This document shows positions 1-12,124 of a stretch of DNA of 64,000 nucleotides, one piece after another (position 1 is the first letter of the stretch; every line of letters starts with the position of its first letter). Source of the stretch: Eimeria necatrix (Eukaryota; Apicomplexa; Conoidasida; Eucoccidiorida; Eimeriidae). The position numbers were made by a program, and so were the translations under genes. The DNA is taken from positions 135,727 through 199,726 of the forward strand of contig NW_013655030.1 in the NCBI RefSeq assembly GCF_000499385.1, read 5' to 3'. Below the pieces are notes generated by a model, which saw only the letters and a list, made by a program, of their open reading frames with translations, did not search any database and was not told the DNA's origin.

Positions 1-571
1 GATAATCCATTTTATCTTGCCGAGGAGAAGAAGCCACCGATACGTTGGGGTTCTCTCTTTCACCTTTTCCATTGTTAGCATTTAAGACTGCAAAAGGTCT
101 CTCGATCTGGCCTTTTTCCGTTTCAGTTTGCGATAATGTGCGCGCCCTCACCAAATCTGAATGCTCACCAAACCGGAGACTTCTCCGCCGGGCTGGTGGT
201 CCTTCAGGAGATGTTGTTGGTGCTTTAGAAGATGACAACGTCATAATATGTCTGTTTCTGTTTTCAGGACGGACAATGACGCCAGGTGGATGCTCAGGTT
301 CCTCAAATATGTCCTGAAGAGGGCCATTGGATCTTCTGGTCAGGTCGTCGTGATCAGAATACGGTGCTGTATTGCCATGCCTAGAGCCAGAAGAATCTTT
401 GCTGCTAAATCTATGGAATGAAAATGACTCTGTTATGCGTGCGTCATCTTGCAGGGCCGTGCTAAGCATATGCCGTCCAAGAACAGCCAAGCAGAGAGTC
501 AGCGACCAGATGCCAGGGGCCATTCGTTGCAGTTGTCGGCTACGGCCACTTATTATCCAAGCCATGACCAT
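1..571 (-). CDS. Partial secreted protein, unidentified, runs off left edge
   Basis: On the minus strand a frame stays open from about 640 down to base 2, with candidate ATGs at 571 and 523. From the ATG at 523 the protein begins MAPGIWSLTLCLAVLG, a short positive and hydrophobic stretch that fits a signal peptide. It is followed by a polar, Ser/Pro/Arg-rich sequence with no CAG-type homopolymers (for example DIFEEPEHPPGVIV and PEGPPARRRSLRFGEH). About 190 codons are visible and the gene continues left of the window. A possible splice acceptor ending CCCCAG near 622 means the start could lie in an upstream exon. No family was recognised. The composition suggests a secreted or surface protein rather than an enzyme. 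The plus-strand reading frames here look like shadows. Confidence 0.5.
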   Translation of the reverse strand, partial: MVMAWIISGRSRQLQRMAPGIWSLTLCLAVLGRHMLSTALQDDARITESFSFHRFSSKDSSGSRHGNTAPYSDHDDLTRRSNGPLQDIFEEPEHPPGVIVRPENRNRHIMTLSSSKAPTTSPEGPPARRRSLRFGEHSDLVRARTLSQTETEKGQIERPFAVLNANNGKGERENPNVSVASSPRQDKMDY

Positions 572-2180
572 CTCTACAGTCACTTTAGCGCTCAGCAGGT
601 GCTGCGAAAATTCTCTGACTGGGGAGTCACTTTGATGTTACCCATTCACTCAACCGGAAGACCGCGCACGGGGGATTACGATGAGAATTCGGGGAGAAAT
701 GAGGCAGATTTTGTCGCAACTCACTTCCGAAAAACTCATTAGCCGTACCGTTTAAACTCGTTAAAAAAAATTAGACACTGAATAATGCATGCATGTTCGG
801 CAACTAAGTACTGTGGGGTCACCGCGCCGCAACCGCCCCTTGGCGCTGATGGTGATCGCCAGACAGCAATTCGAAAGTTCTCTGAAACCCCTCATTATCT
901 AGTTATCAGCATGACCAAACTACACTATTAGAGAAAACCACTTATTTGTCTGTATTTTACTCCCCATAAGCAGAGAAACTGGCTCATGGGAAGAGACCTG
1001 GTGATTTCACCCGGAAGAGCCAAACAGCTACACTTCCAACTGAAAAGAGAAGCATGCATCCATATGCTTTAGGTGATTGTGTGCTTGCAGTTCGAGGCCA
1101 CCTGCATTTCATTTCAGCGGGAGGGGCATCTTTAATACGCAGAACTCCCGCTAGCGAGGGGATGCACCTTTGTACCAGTGTCTACGCGTGATCGAACACC
1201 GCATGCTCTCTAAACAAATCCTGGCAGTGAGTGATAAGCCCTGTGTATTATAAAACATTCACGTTACTTTAGAGGCATGGCGCAGATGAAGACTTCTTGT
1301 AAGCGTCACACATCGCTCGCTGCCTGCCGTCAAATGTTGGGTCAGCCGCCCGACACTCTACAAGTTTTCCTCCTGTGCAGCCGTCTCTAAGGAGTCAGAA
1401 GGAACTGACAGCATATATTCCTGACCTAAGAAGCATGCTGCGTAGACCACCGGAAGATCTGGCTCCTCCAATATGGAGATGAGAGTCGTGGTTAAGCCCA
1501 GCGACAATGAATGAAAACAGCGGGTGTTCCCATCGAATGGCGCCTTCTGTACTTCACGTTGAATCCAGACAAAGACATTTCCCGTATTTTCCTTGAGAGC
1601 GCATTTTTCCAAGTGGTAAGGCAGTGTCACCTCTGCCTTTCGGCGGTTGTCCTGCCTGGGCAGTAAAGTGCTTTCGCTTAACTCTCGCGCACGTAGAACG
1701 AGCAGCCATCTCTGCATTTACTTTGTAGCAATTTGATGCTCTGTTCCTACGGGTCGAAGCATTCTGCTTGGCTGACACGCCCGAGCAAAGCGGGAAGAAC
1801 AAGCATCGCACATTTCCCCTCCGGTGGCAGCCAGAATACTTCAATATTTACGTTCGTCCCAGGAGTATAAAATAAATAAGTTACAACTACGATTAGGTTG
1901 CTCTGCGTATCCCCTCTGTTGAAGGCTCGAAGCAACGTGCACGCGATGCAGCTCCCCCTTTTGTGTCTGGGTTTGACCATTTAACATAAACTTCCGGCAC
2001 TGCTCATCGAACAACTCTCGGTGCGCAACTAGTGACCAATTCTAAAAAAAATCAACAAATTCAAAACTGGGGAGATGCAAGTGCAAGTTCTCCTCAGTAA
2101 GTCTGCATGCGTGGCTGCTAGCTTCACGCCACCCAAAGACCGAATACGTAGCACGGCGAGATAAAAAAATGGACCAGTTC
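572..2180. other. Intergenic stretch, no gene assigned
   Basis: Only short overlapping frames occur here. The longest are three minus-strand frames between 1358 and 1980 of 77-119 codons, two of which overlap. They could be exons of one spliced gene, but I see no recognisable domain and no consistent set of splice phases. No simple repeats or RNA genes were seen. Confidence 0.4.
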
Positions 2181-3044
2181 CTATTCAGCCTGAGTCAAGT
2201 CATCGAAACTTGTACCGTCCTCTGCCTTGCCCACACTGCTGGAGAAAACGAATATGCTGCCATGATGAAATAGCCTATACACTACGAAAAAAAAGATGAG
2301 AGTCATGACCATTCCACCATATACAAGCCATTTGTCTCCCTGCTGTCTTCGGCCAACTGCACCCAACAGTGTGGAGGCGACGCCCGCACTGCTAGCCATA
2401 TCGAGCACTTTTCTTCTTGCGCTTTTGAGTGACGCGTTTTGAGAGACAAGTTGTCCTACTATGCCCCAGCCTTGGCTAAGTACTGAATCTAGCACTGTGC
2501 GGGAATCTTGTAGGCGGTCTCTCTCCTTCGCATACATTAGCTCCGCATTGCGCACATCACCCCATCTCTTATTGTTTTCAGCCTCGCCCAGTAGCAATTT
2601 GCGGTCACGAATAGCGTCTTGAACTCGCTGCTGCTCAAAGCTCACACGGCTTTCAGCTTCTCTGCTGAAGCTCTCTGCGTCTGCAGCCATGTCTTGAACT
2701 CTTCTTTCCCACATAGAGTACATATTCCGCGACATCTGAGTCGACTTCGCTCTCTCAAGTGCATCTTGAAGTCGAATGACGAGCATGCAGAACTGACGCG
2801 TCAGCGCTGAGAACCGTTGCAGCTTTGCCACAGAAGTACAGCAGCTTCCCCGTCCATCCCATCCAACAAACGATGCCGACACTCCGCTGCTGCTACATTC
2901 CACGCCCTTAGCTGATGAGGCTGTCATTCCATGCGAAACCGTAGGAGTTGACACCGAACGAAGAAGGGAGTCTAGTTCCTTTCTTAAAGACACGCACTGG
3001 GGGTACAACTCTGAGATATTTTCCCCTGGTGGTGTGCCTGCCAT
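2181..3044 (-). CDS. Membrin/Bos1-type Qb-SNARE
   Basis: The gene encodes a tail-anchored SNARE of about 287 residues, expected to act in ER-Golgi vesicle fusion. A long helical region (heptads from about residue 105) leads into a SNARE motif whose central layer Gln sits in LVSQNASLKSARRKVLDMA. The motif is followed by DKWLVYGGMVMTLIFFFVV, a transmembrane anchor, and a short lumenal tail. The pattern of a VLDMASSAG-like helix, a basic GRRQQGDKW segment and a GG-containing membrane start matches membrin (GOSR2/Bos1) better than GS28/Gos1 in my reading. The ATG at 3044 (MAGTPPGENISELYP) was chosen over an in-frame ATG at 3179, because the extra 45 residues look unlike a SNARE N-terminus. It is a single exon. 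An insertion of roughly 40 residues rich in Ser, Gly and Cys sits after the first helix. Another Qb Golgi SNARE is the main alternative. Confidence 0.78.
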   Translation of the reverse strand: MAGTPPGENISELYPQCVSLRKELDSLLRSVSTPTVSHGMTASSAKGVECSSSGVSASFVGWDGRGSCCTSVAKLQRFSALTRQFCMLVIRLQDALERAKSTQMSRNMYSMWERRVQDMAADAESFSREAESRVSFEQQRVQDAIRDRKLLLGEAENNKRWGDVRNAELMYAKERDRLQDSRTVLDSVLSQGWGIVGQLVSQNASLKSARRKVLDMASSAGVASTLLGAVGRRQQGDKWLVYGGMVMTLIFFFVVYRLFHHGSIFVFSSSVGKAEDGTSFDDLTQAE

Positions 3045-6000
3045 TGTCCTAAATCTGAGAAAATCACAGGCAGTCTCGAGTAGTATAGCCACGCTGGCCA
3101 GCATGCACCTGCTTAAGGATTGCTTTGAATAGCACCACTCGGCGCATCCCAATTGCAGCGTGCTACCCAGCGCTGGCACTTCCGTGGGCTGGATCTATGA
3201 ACCCACGTGCAAGTCGAGCAACTCGCTGCTCCCTTGCGAAAGTGAGCGCATATGGGCCCTGGTCTGCAGTCATGCCAACCTTCTCATGCGTGCAGCGTTT
3301 GAGGTGGCGTCGTGCTTCCCGAATTGTGAGACCGCACTCAATAGCGGGGTCAAGCAAAAGCACGGGACACCCTTGCATCGAATACGGGCAGTTTCGCCCC
3401 CTATGGAATGATTCATAAGAGTATTCTCCCTGCGTCGGAACGTGTTGCCTGAGTTCTGGAGAAGGCGCACACCTTCAACTTCAGCAAACCCGGTGGGCTG
3501 ATTCATAAGTCCACTGACCATTTTCTCACTAAGGAAGAAGTTATGCAGATGTGTGCTTGTAAGAGTGTCACAGTTGCAGCAGCGGTACGGCGAGCTCCTG
3601 CATGCGCATTCGGTCACAGCAACACCAGCCCGGCAAAACCCTGGGTGCTTCACCCAGATATCAATTACTGAAGTGATATCTTCAACCAAAAGTCATGAAG
3701 CAAATAGGTAAAGGATGCAGGAAATAACGTATTGCTTGCCTGCATGTATACTCCGTCGTCGGTTACAGCCACTCTGGCGGACACCAGGAGGGTGGGCTGG
3801 CTGTTGAATGCTGTGTGATTGTATGGAAGACGAAATGTTACTGTGATTCTATGGAACACGAAATGTTACTATCAGGAGAGGCGACACCTTTCAAAGAAGT
3901 TTCAGGGAGTCCGCTAAGGCTTGCTCCAACGTGGTATTAGAAGGCAATGCACCAGAAATTAGGCTAGGGATAACGAGGTGCACACTTGCAAGGGCTGAAC
4001 CGGCTCGCCATAGCAGGATGCGAGCTACGAGCTTCATAATTGGAGGCAGAATGAGCTGAATACAGCGTAACTTAGTGGGTACCCGGCGCTGCCCCACTAT
4101 AGCCTCGAAGAGGACTCGGCGCATTCCGCTCCGTTACCCAAATGTGTTTGGAAGAGGTAGTTAGTCAGACTGATGTTTTCCTTGCCTTTTCAGGTTTCAT
4201 CTTCCCTTTAAGGACCTCGCCAGGTATCTTCGCTGGACTTCACAACCTGAGGTCCTATCCAGAGCTTGCACAGAATTGGCTGCTTTAAGTTGGACAGCGA
4301 GTTACTGTTCTTCTAATTTGCCTGGTACCTGTACAGTCAGACGACGGCTTCACAGACCATGGCATTACTATGAGCCATTCATTTTCAGTTAACTTTCTGT
4401 AGCCCTTAGGCCACTTCAAAGCTCCGCGCTATAAACTCTGCCTATCCGGATTTCTTCCATCAACTAGTTTTCTTCATGAGCCTTCAGAACAGTTGTAGCT
4501 CCCGAATTCTCCAAGGAGCGTGGAGGAGCATCTCGTGATGTATAGATGCCAAGCAAGGTTTAGTTCGATACAGGTTACTGACCAGCTCGGGCGTCAACTT
4601 GCAAGAAGCGCGCGCTCCCATTCACATACTAGTCCTTGGTTTTTGTTCATTTGTTTTTTATGTTGATAAATCCAGTTTTGAAGGTGGAGGAAATTGTCCG
4701 CAAAAAGCCGCGGTGTACTCTCACTTGCACCTACAGATATTTCACACTCACAACGGAAGTATCACGATGTAAAAGTTTTCAGCATTTGTACAGGTTGCGT
4801 CATTGAATTCAACATAGGCCATTTTAAGCAGCATTATCTTAATTAGATTTTCAATCTCAGCATCTAATCCGCAAGAGTACCAAGGTTAAAGCCTGGCACT
4901 TACAGCGGTGGGAAGTTGGCAAATGAACTGCGAGCACCGCCAGCAAACAACATCTACTAATGTTCCGAAAACTCGAAAATTTAAAATTGAGTGACTTGGT
5001 AAATTCTTAAGTATGCATCGTTTGATACCATTGGTGGCCACACTCTGTAGCGTAAAGTAGGAGCTAGAGGAGTAAAATATAACAACGCAGATGATGATGT
5101 CCGCCGGCGAAGTGCAAAGCTCACATTGTAAATTTAAAATGCGTAAGACTTGCTGCTGCATACAAACTGAGATCCAAAAGAAGTGGGCAAGGCGCTAACT
5201 GGAAAACGACGTTTCAAGTGGCCTGTCTGCTCCTCAATGCACCCTTTTCCGAAATATGACTAGTCGGTACAAGAAGTTGCAAGACTAAACCTAGGAGCAG
5301 CTGCATGGCACTGGCGCTTTGTTGGTCACAACGCGAACAAGGCTCCCTGGCGTAGTGTCGTGACGAACAGGACCGAGGCCTCCTGTGGCCCGTCCCAGTA
5401 GAGATAAGTGTTACAGCTGCTAGGAACAACTGTAGCTTGGCTTGTACATTTTAAAAGTGAGCCACATAAGTGTATATACGGAGCAAAGTTACCTATAGAA
5501 TGCGAAAGCGCAGTTCACCCCCCCGTAGTGGCACGATGGAGGCAAGGCGAGGTAGGAGCGCGCCAGTCAAAATTAAGCTAGAGAAACAAAATTGTCATTC
5601 ATGGATAAATTTTGGTCAGGTAAGGCCACACAGACACTCGAGCACGGGGCAGTGCTCAAGGCGCACAGGCAACCCCTGGCGAGGAAACCTAGTAGTAGGC
5701 AGCGCCCGACAGTAAAACTATGCCCATCTTGAATATTTATACAAGTATTTCTGTTGCTTGAGTTTTCCACAAAACGATGATTATACTGTTTAAGATTGAT
5801 GCACAGGGTGGCGGTGGAGCTCCAGATTCCCTGATGAGACTGCCTCATTGAGGCCCTCACATATCCCTGTGCCTTTTCCTGACATGGATTTTTCGGTTTT
5901 ACGCTTCGCGGCATGTATTTGCGAAGGAATTCCTTGGACCTTTCCTGATGCCTTACCTATGATAAATACGCAGGGTAGGGCCTGATGGAATCCTTCAACG

Positions 6001-6958
6001 TTGTTTTGGCACTGTCCCGTAATTTTGTACATGCAAAAAATATTTCCCTGCATTCCAGTGCTGACGCACTGAATTAGAGCCCTCAAGGCTGGTTACTCCC
6101 AGGGGTTCCCTCTCACGGAAAACCTGGAATGGGTAGGCCCAATAAACAGGAAAGCACGAGCAAAATCACCCTGCATCACATTTACACCCTTTCAGCACGC
6201 CAAAATGCAGGGTAAGTTATGGCCTTTCCAGAAGAAGCTGCAGCAGTCATGGCAACCTCCACTTCAGCAGTACTACCCAATCGTGCTGCTCAATCAGGAA
6301 TAGCTCAGTAAAGTCAGCAACACGTGCTAGACCAGGCAGAAATACTACAACTTCAAAGGCGAAGTAGAAAAGGTGAAGCGTTGCAACCCTCTGGTGTCTC
6401 ACTCCAGTGCTGTCAAACTGAGTCGCTAGCTGGCTGAACTGCGCGCATACACGTAGGCAGAAGTTGCAACTACAGCTGCGGACGAGAGGCCAAGCGAAAT
6501 GAAACTAAAGAAACAACATTTATCTTGACTTTAGTTCCGTGCTGCTTTTGTGAAAGTGTAATAAACTGAAATATCTTGGAGCTGCATGCAACGGGTGGCG
6601 CGGGGCTGTTCGGTACTAGGCTTCAAGGCTCATCAGGATGCCGCTGAGCTGCTCATCTTCTTATTGTAATGCAGACTTGACGTTAGGTTCGTTCCTTTAT
6701 ATATACTATTCCAAGGGCCGTTGATTTTTGTTTTGAGTTTAAGCAGTGGTAACGGAGGGCAGAGGCCTCCGGCCCGTGCCTCCCGGACTCCTCCACCTTG
6801 TATTCAAACCCATCAAGGTGATCTGGCTGTCGTGATCCAGCCAGCACCCTGGCTTCGCTTTTTCTAACCCATTGTCTCCCGTTCTTCTCGCGCGGGTCTT
6901 CTCTCCCCTCCCGAAACTTGTGGTTAGGGGTGAGAGACTGGTTTAACACAGATTTCTG
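3045..6958. other. Long intergenic stretch without a supported gene
   Basis: Several frames of 60-140 codons occur, the longest on the minus strand at 3270-3689 (139 codons) and 5573-6086. None shows a domain, a signal peptide or phase-consistent splice sites. The last 250 bases before 6959 are pyrimidine-rich and may be promoter or 5' UTR of the SR-protein gene. Both flanking genes point away from most of this region, so it may hold two promoters. Confidence 0.4.
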
Positions 6959-9915
6959 ATGCAATTCTCAACCAAGCTACTGCCCCAGGGGCGCGGGATG
7001 TCGGTATCTGTGTCTCGGAGCAGGGCAAGCTCCCTTACTCCCCCAGGAACTCCTGGGAATCGGTCGCCCAATAACACCACTCCCATGGCAGACCGAGTTT
7101 CCCCCACTCGTGCAGGGGAGCTGTGGCTGATTGAAAATGCCAAAACCGCCAGATCCATGCGCAGGTTTCCCTACATGATGAGAGGTGTCGCATCTGGGGC
7201 TACTCCCAACGATGTACGAAACTTCTTGTCAAAAGTTGGGCCAGTAAAGGAAATGTATCTCCCGGTCCATCACCTCGAACGCACCCCAAGGCAAGTTAAA
7301 CTTCTCTCAGCGCGAAAAAGACGCACTGATTCAATCGAAATGCTCTTTTGCAACATTAGACGAGAATTGAGTGCTTGAGCTCAGTGAAGGGCGGAATATG
7401 CGTGGAGTCTCCAATGTGCCCAGTATGGTCTTTACTTTGTTTTTATGCCTGCTGTATGCTTCAGGTCTTACTGCTTTTTCGATTTCGAAAAGGAGGAAGA
7501 CGGGGACAAGGCGGTGAAAGAGCTGAATAACCAAATGTTTATGGGTTACCGAGTCACTGTGCAATTGGCCAACAGCGACCCTAAGACGCCGGACCAAATG
7601 GTATATTGACGATTGAAGTATTTTCTTCGTGCTGCACTATATCTTTTGGTGTAACTGCGTAGTTTGGAGCAAGAGTGCGATAATTGGGTGTACACTACGC
7701 TGAGCTTACGTCTGCTTGATTGTGGGTTTATTCACTAGCACGTGAACGTGCCGATGACAAATAGCGCGGACGCAGGGGGAAAGGCTTGGCCTTTGTAGAA
7801 TCGGGATGGAAAGTTTATTTCTGCTTGCTCTTCTGTTATTGTGCCGCAGCGCGTCATGTACGAGAGGAGAGATGACGACTTGTGAGTAGCAAGAAGCAAA
7901 CATACCACAGCATTTGCATCAAGGAAGCATGCAACAGTGTTTCTTCCATCCATCCCTCATATGCAGTCACAGCGAACCTTCACAATGTTGCGATACAAAA
8001 TAACTGAGCGAACGAAGTAAGAAACCGGAAATGGACAGTACTGCGCCGTCAACCGCAGTACTTGGTGCTTCTGCACCGCAGCTCTGCTGACGAACAGAAC
8101 CTATAAAACTTACTCTACCCAATAAGAAAACAGGCCAGCAAAAGCAATGTACGTGGGCTATCATATTTCCACGTGTAATCAATCGAAACGAAACCAATTG
8201 AAAGCAGAAAAAGCACAGTAAGGCGAAGACCGTGGCCTGGTTTTGGCCAAGAAGCATTCTTCGTGGACTAACGCGGTCGTAGACTGATGATTCCTTTGTA
8301 AAGATCCGTGTCAAAGAACATTCATTGTAGTGGTTGCAGAGTTTGCATCAAAGCAGCAAGGTGCTGTTCAGTGATGGCGCTGCTCAGTGACGGCCGGCTA
8401 GCAGTAACCACCAATGAGACAAGCGCATGAGTACACACAGTATTCGCATTGCATACGTCATACGTCTGGGTGAACCATTATATGAAAAGTTTGTAGCTTC
8501 AGTGTGTGCGGCGGCGCAGCTGGGTCAATTCGTGAGTTAGTGGTATTAACAATATTGTGGAGGTGGGCATCTTATCGTAGCCTGCCCTGCAGTGCCCTGC
8601 AGGATTTGAACTACGGGATTTTCCGTCTTGCCATGCAAACACTCTTCATTATTTGTTTCGTGTGAAACGTGTAATTTTGCGGAAGGCTTTTGTCCTCTGC
8701 AGTGACCGGAAGCGCGGTTATGATCGGAGTCCTGAGCCGAGGAGGAGGTCTCGTTCGACGCCGTCAGTCTTGCGAAGGCGCTTTAGGAGCCGAGACAGAG
8801 GGAGGAGCCCTGACGACAGGTATTATAGGGGACGCAGGCGGCACTATAGTTACAGCAGAAGCAGGAGTAGGAGTAGGAGTGTCAGGCGGAGGAGAGCCAG
8901 CAGCAGGCATCGTAAGAGAGGGCATCACAGCAGACACAGAAGCAGAAGGGGTCGCAGCAGCAGCAGCAGAAGTAGAAGCGACAGCAGTGCAAGCAGCGTT
9001 GACCGCCACCACAGAACCACGAGGCGCCGTAAGCACTCTAGGCTGAAGCACTCGCACCGAAGCCGCAGCCTTAGCCGCAGCCGGAGCCGTACGCCAGACC
9101 GCAGAGGCCGGGACACACGAGGAAGCCGGAGACGGAGACACAGAAGCTCTAGCTCATCTATAGACAGGCGTAGCAGCGGCGGGAGACAAACCAAAAGGCA
9201 CAGATACTCAAGTAGGCTAAGGAGAAGCTCTGGAGACAAAAGAGAGAGACGGCGGCACAGCAGTAGGCGAGACAAGACTAGCAGGAGACGAGACAGTTCG
9301 AGTTCGCTGGATGGCAGAAAGAAAAGTATGAGCGGCAGCCGCAGCAGCCGCAGCAGCAGGAGCGACAGGAAGAGCAGTCGGCAGTCCCACAAAAGGAAGG
9401 AGCCAACGGCTGTAGCAGATGACTCAGCAGTGCCAACAGCGAAAGACACGAAAGCATGTGCATCTGGTAGTCGTGACATCGTGGACGGCGTAGAAGCAGG
9501 CAAAGAAGGGGACAAAACTGAAGATGCGGTTTCTGTAGTAAATAGCAGCGGCAGCAGTGAAAGCGCTAGCAGGAGCAGTAGCAGAAGCAGGAGTAGCAAC
9601 AGTAGCGGCAGCGAAGAAGTTGAAAGTGAAGGAGACGATGCTAATGAAGACACTGGCAGTGCCTCAGAAGAGGAAGAGGTCGTGGGAACAGAGTCAGAAA
9701 TGGAAAACACACAGCCACAAGAGGCTGAGAAGGCACCGCCGGAACAGGTGGGCCTCACAGATCCACCTCCTGGAATTGTGTTGAGCGAGCGAAACGGCAG
9801 AGAGACGAAGACTAAACGCCATCACAGCAAAAGCGATAGGAAGAAACAGACCAGTAAGACGAACAACAGCAGCGGCAAACATGATAAGAAAGTGTCTCGT
9901 AAACACCGGAGGTGA
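6959..9915 (+). CDS. SR-family splicing factor (RRM plus RS domain)
   Basis: Four exons join in phase: 6959-7290, 7465-7600, 7850-7881 and 8703-9915, giving 570 residues. The protein has a Ser/Pro/Thr-rich N-terminus, then one RRM (about residues 73-150) with RNP2 YMMRGVA and RNP1 RSYCFFDF, then a short linker RVMYERRDDDF. The rest is a long Arg/Ser domain with repeated SRSRSRS and RRRHSSRR blocks and an acidic patch near the C-terminus. It should bind RNA and act in pre-mRNA splicing in nuclear speckles. The first intron uses a GC donor (CCAAG|GCAAGT, acceptor TTCAG) and rejoins the RRM exactly between beta-2 and RNP1. The third exon is only 32 nt long. Translation could instead begin at the second in-frame ATG (6998). 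Which SR family member it corresponds to is not clear. Confidence 0.87.
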
Positions 9916-12124
9916 CTGCAGAAAGAGAAATTTTTCTATACAGATACGCGTTTGCATTGTATTTTTTCTGAGTTGCTTCACTGCAAGCAACCTGTCAGCA
10001 ACTTGAAGCTTCATCTCGCCCATTTGTTCTGAATGCATGTGCTAGATAAACGCATAGAATAGAACTGGTTGGTATGGGACTTACTGTAGCCGTGTAATGT
10101 GCATTCTGGCGTCGTAGCCCAAGAACGGAGGGGCGCACAGTAGTGCAAGCGAGCTGTATGAGGCCGAAGCTGAGAATGCTACTCCAGGAATTTCTAAAAA
10201 GAGCATAAGGGGCCCAGAAAGAATGTTAGTACAGCGAGGTCAGTGTGTTGTGGTCATGAAAGCGAGGCTTCTTACAAAGCCAGCCATTCCGCAGTAGCGG
10301 CGACTGTGCCTGGGGCACAAAGTTACGAAGTTCCGAACGGTACGGAAGAACAAAGCAAATGTATTTCGACAGCTACGCAAAGAATAAGGAGGATAAAAGA
10401 ATGAAATGCTGGCGGCCAAAAGGGGAAACAAGGAAAATCAGGCAGGCAGAACAGAAAGAACGGGCAGGGGGACAAGAGGAAGGCAAGCAAGGAGAACAGT
10501 ATAACGAATTTAACTTGAACTGCTGATTTTCGATTAGTAAATCGGTGTTCACAAAATATAGGAGGCAATAGAACCCTTTTGATCTACAGCTGAGGTAGCA
10601 GGCAAAAGGTAATCCGTGCTGGACCTGCTCTTCATTGACAGGAGCGAACAGCTTGACACACTGAGGATGGCCACGGGCCATAGGAGATTTTTGCCTATAG
10701 CGCCATGCGGCTGCGCTGGAAACAACAATGAACCTTTGAGCGCCATCGCCTTGCCGGCAACTGCGTTTTGTAGTAACTGCTGCCTCGTATGCAACAGTGT
10801 GTCGGATGTTCCGTTGTGTTCATACAGATACCAAAAATCGGAGTGTTTCCAACACCCCATGTGGTGGCTGACGAGCCGTCACATGGGTTCTGTCTCGGCC
10901 AATTAAGTTAGTAAGACGAGAGATTAGCTCTCTCGTCATGCAGACGGCCTCACGGCGATTTCCTTTTCCAGTAGAGCAAGCAGGGTGAGGGGTTTGCTGA
11001 GCTTTGCTGCAGTTCAGTTGTCTAGAGCGCTACAGGGGCAACCCACGTTGGAGCTGCCCAGCAATAGGATCAGCACGCACGCAGCATTGGAGCATCTGTT
11101 CGATCAGTATCCCCACGCTAGCAACTGACACTCATGTGGTTCAAGCTGGTAAGAAGAGCACATCCTTCAGCACTCCGACGGCTGCCACTAGCGTTCTGAG
11201 CCTGGGACGCTTGGCTAAACTGTCTATAGAGTTTCAGGGCGATGCACTTCCCGGCTCCTTCAGATCCGACCCCTTCCCCATGGCAGCATTGCTTGCACAT
11301 AAACGCTGGTGCAAAAGATCCTCACGCCTTTACACGAGTTCTCCGGCAGAAACTATCCCTAAACAACCCAATTACTCATGAAATGAGTAGTTCGGTTGTT
11401 GAGGGACAGTTTCTGCCTCCTAGTACACCGGTAGCAACGTCACCTACCCGAACTCGCTGGCTGGCCAAGTGAAGAACGCCACACCACAATTGGAATACAT
11501 CTAAGACGCACTACGTGGCACGATTCTCAATCGCTTTCTTTCGCTAGCACTGCGGGCGATCTACTGTTTAAACAGACCGGCGCCGTACATCAGCCAGAAT
11601 CTACTGAAATGCAAAACAGACTTGATACAGCACCTGCTGTGCTATGCAGCGTAACCCGCACTACTCCGCAATGGCCAACTTTGTGTTTTCACGGGCAACC
11701 TGCCTTCTATGTGCTGTAACATAGTACACTCCAGTAGGCGAAAAGGAAGTCTATTCAGGCAAAAGCCCCCTGCCGTTAATTTGCTTTCGGGCTTTCGCCG
11801 CTATGCAACGCCAACTGTTTTGATGCTGCCCGCATTCGAAGGCCAGCTGCTTGCAGCAGCACTAGTGCTGGCGTCTGCTGCTTCAACAGTCGCAACGGTA
11901 ACTACCGAAGAAGCAATGGCCCCTCTACGGCATCCCGAACCACAGAAACGCCCCTTATGAAAAGCACAACTGCACCTCACGCGCCTTCACATAAGCCAGC
12001 ATCGCCTTTGCCAAGCAATTGCGGTACTTGACGTAGCGGTAGCGGACCCAAAGGGGAGCGCAGCTGACTGACTCAAGACAAAGCAACAGAAGCGCCGGAC
12101 TCCCAGTAAGACCTATGGGGGCGA
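9916..12124. other. Intergenic stretch between convergent genes
   Basis: This separates the 3' ends of the SR-protein and DnaJ genes. Small frames occur (for example plus 11004-11381, 125 codons) but none carries a recognisable domain, and their composition resembles non-coding sequence. No tandem or telomere-type repeats were seen. It probably holds both 3' UTRs. Confidence 0.4.

Noticed and set aside
8764..9758. Minus-strand Leu/Ser-rich frames of 125 and 277 codons
   Set aside because: They are antisense to the RS domain of the SR protein, whose Arg/Ser codon repeats give long open complementary frames.
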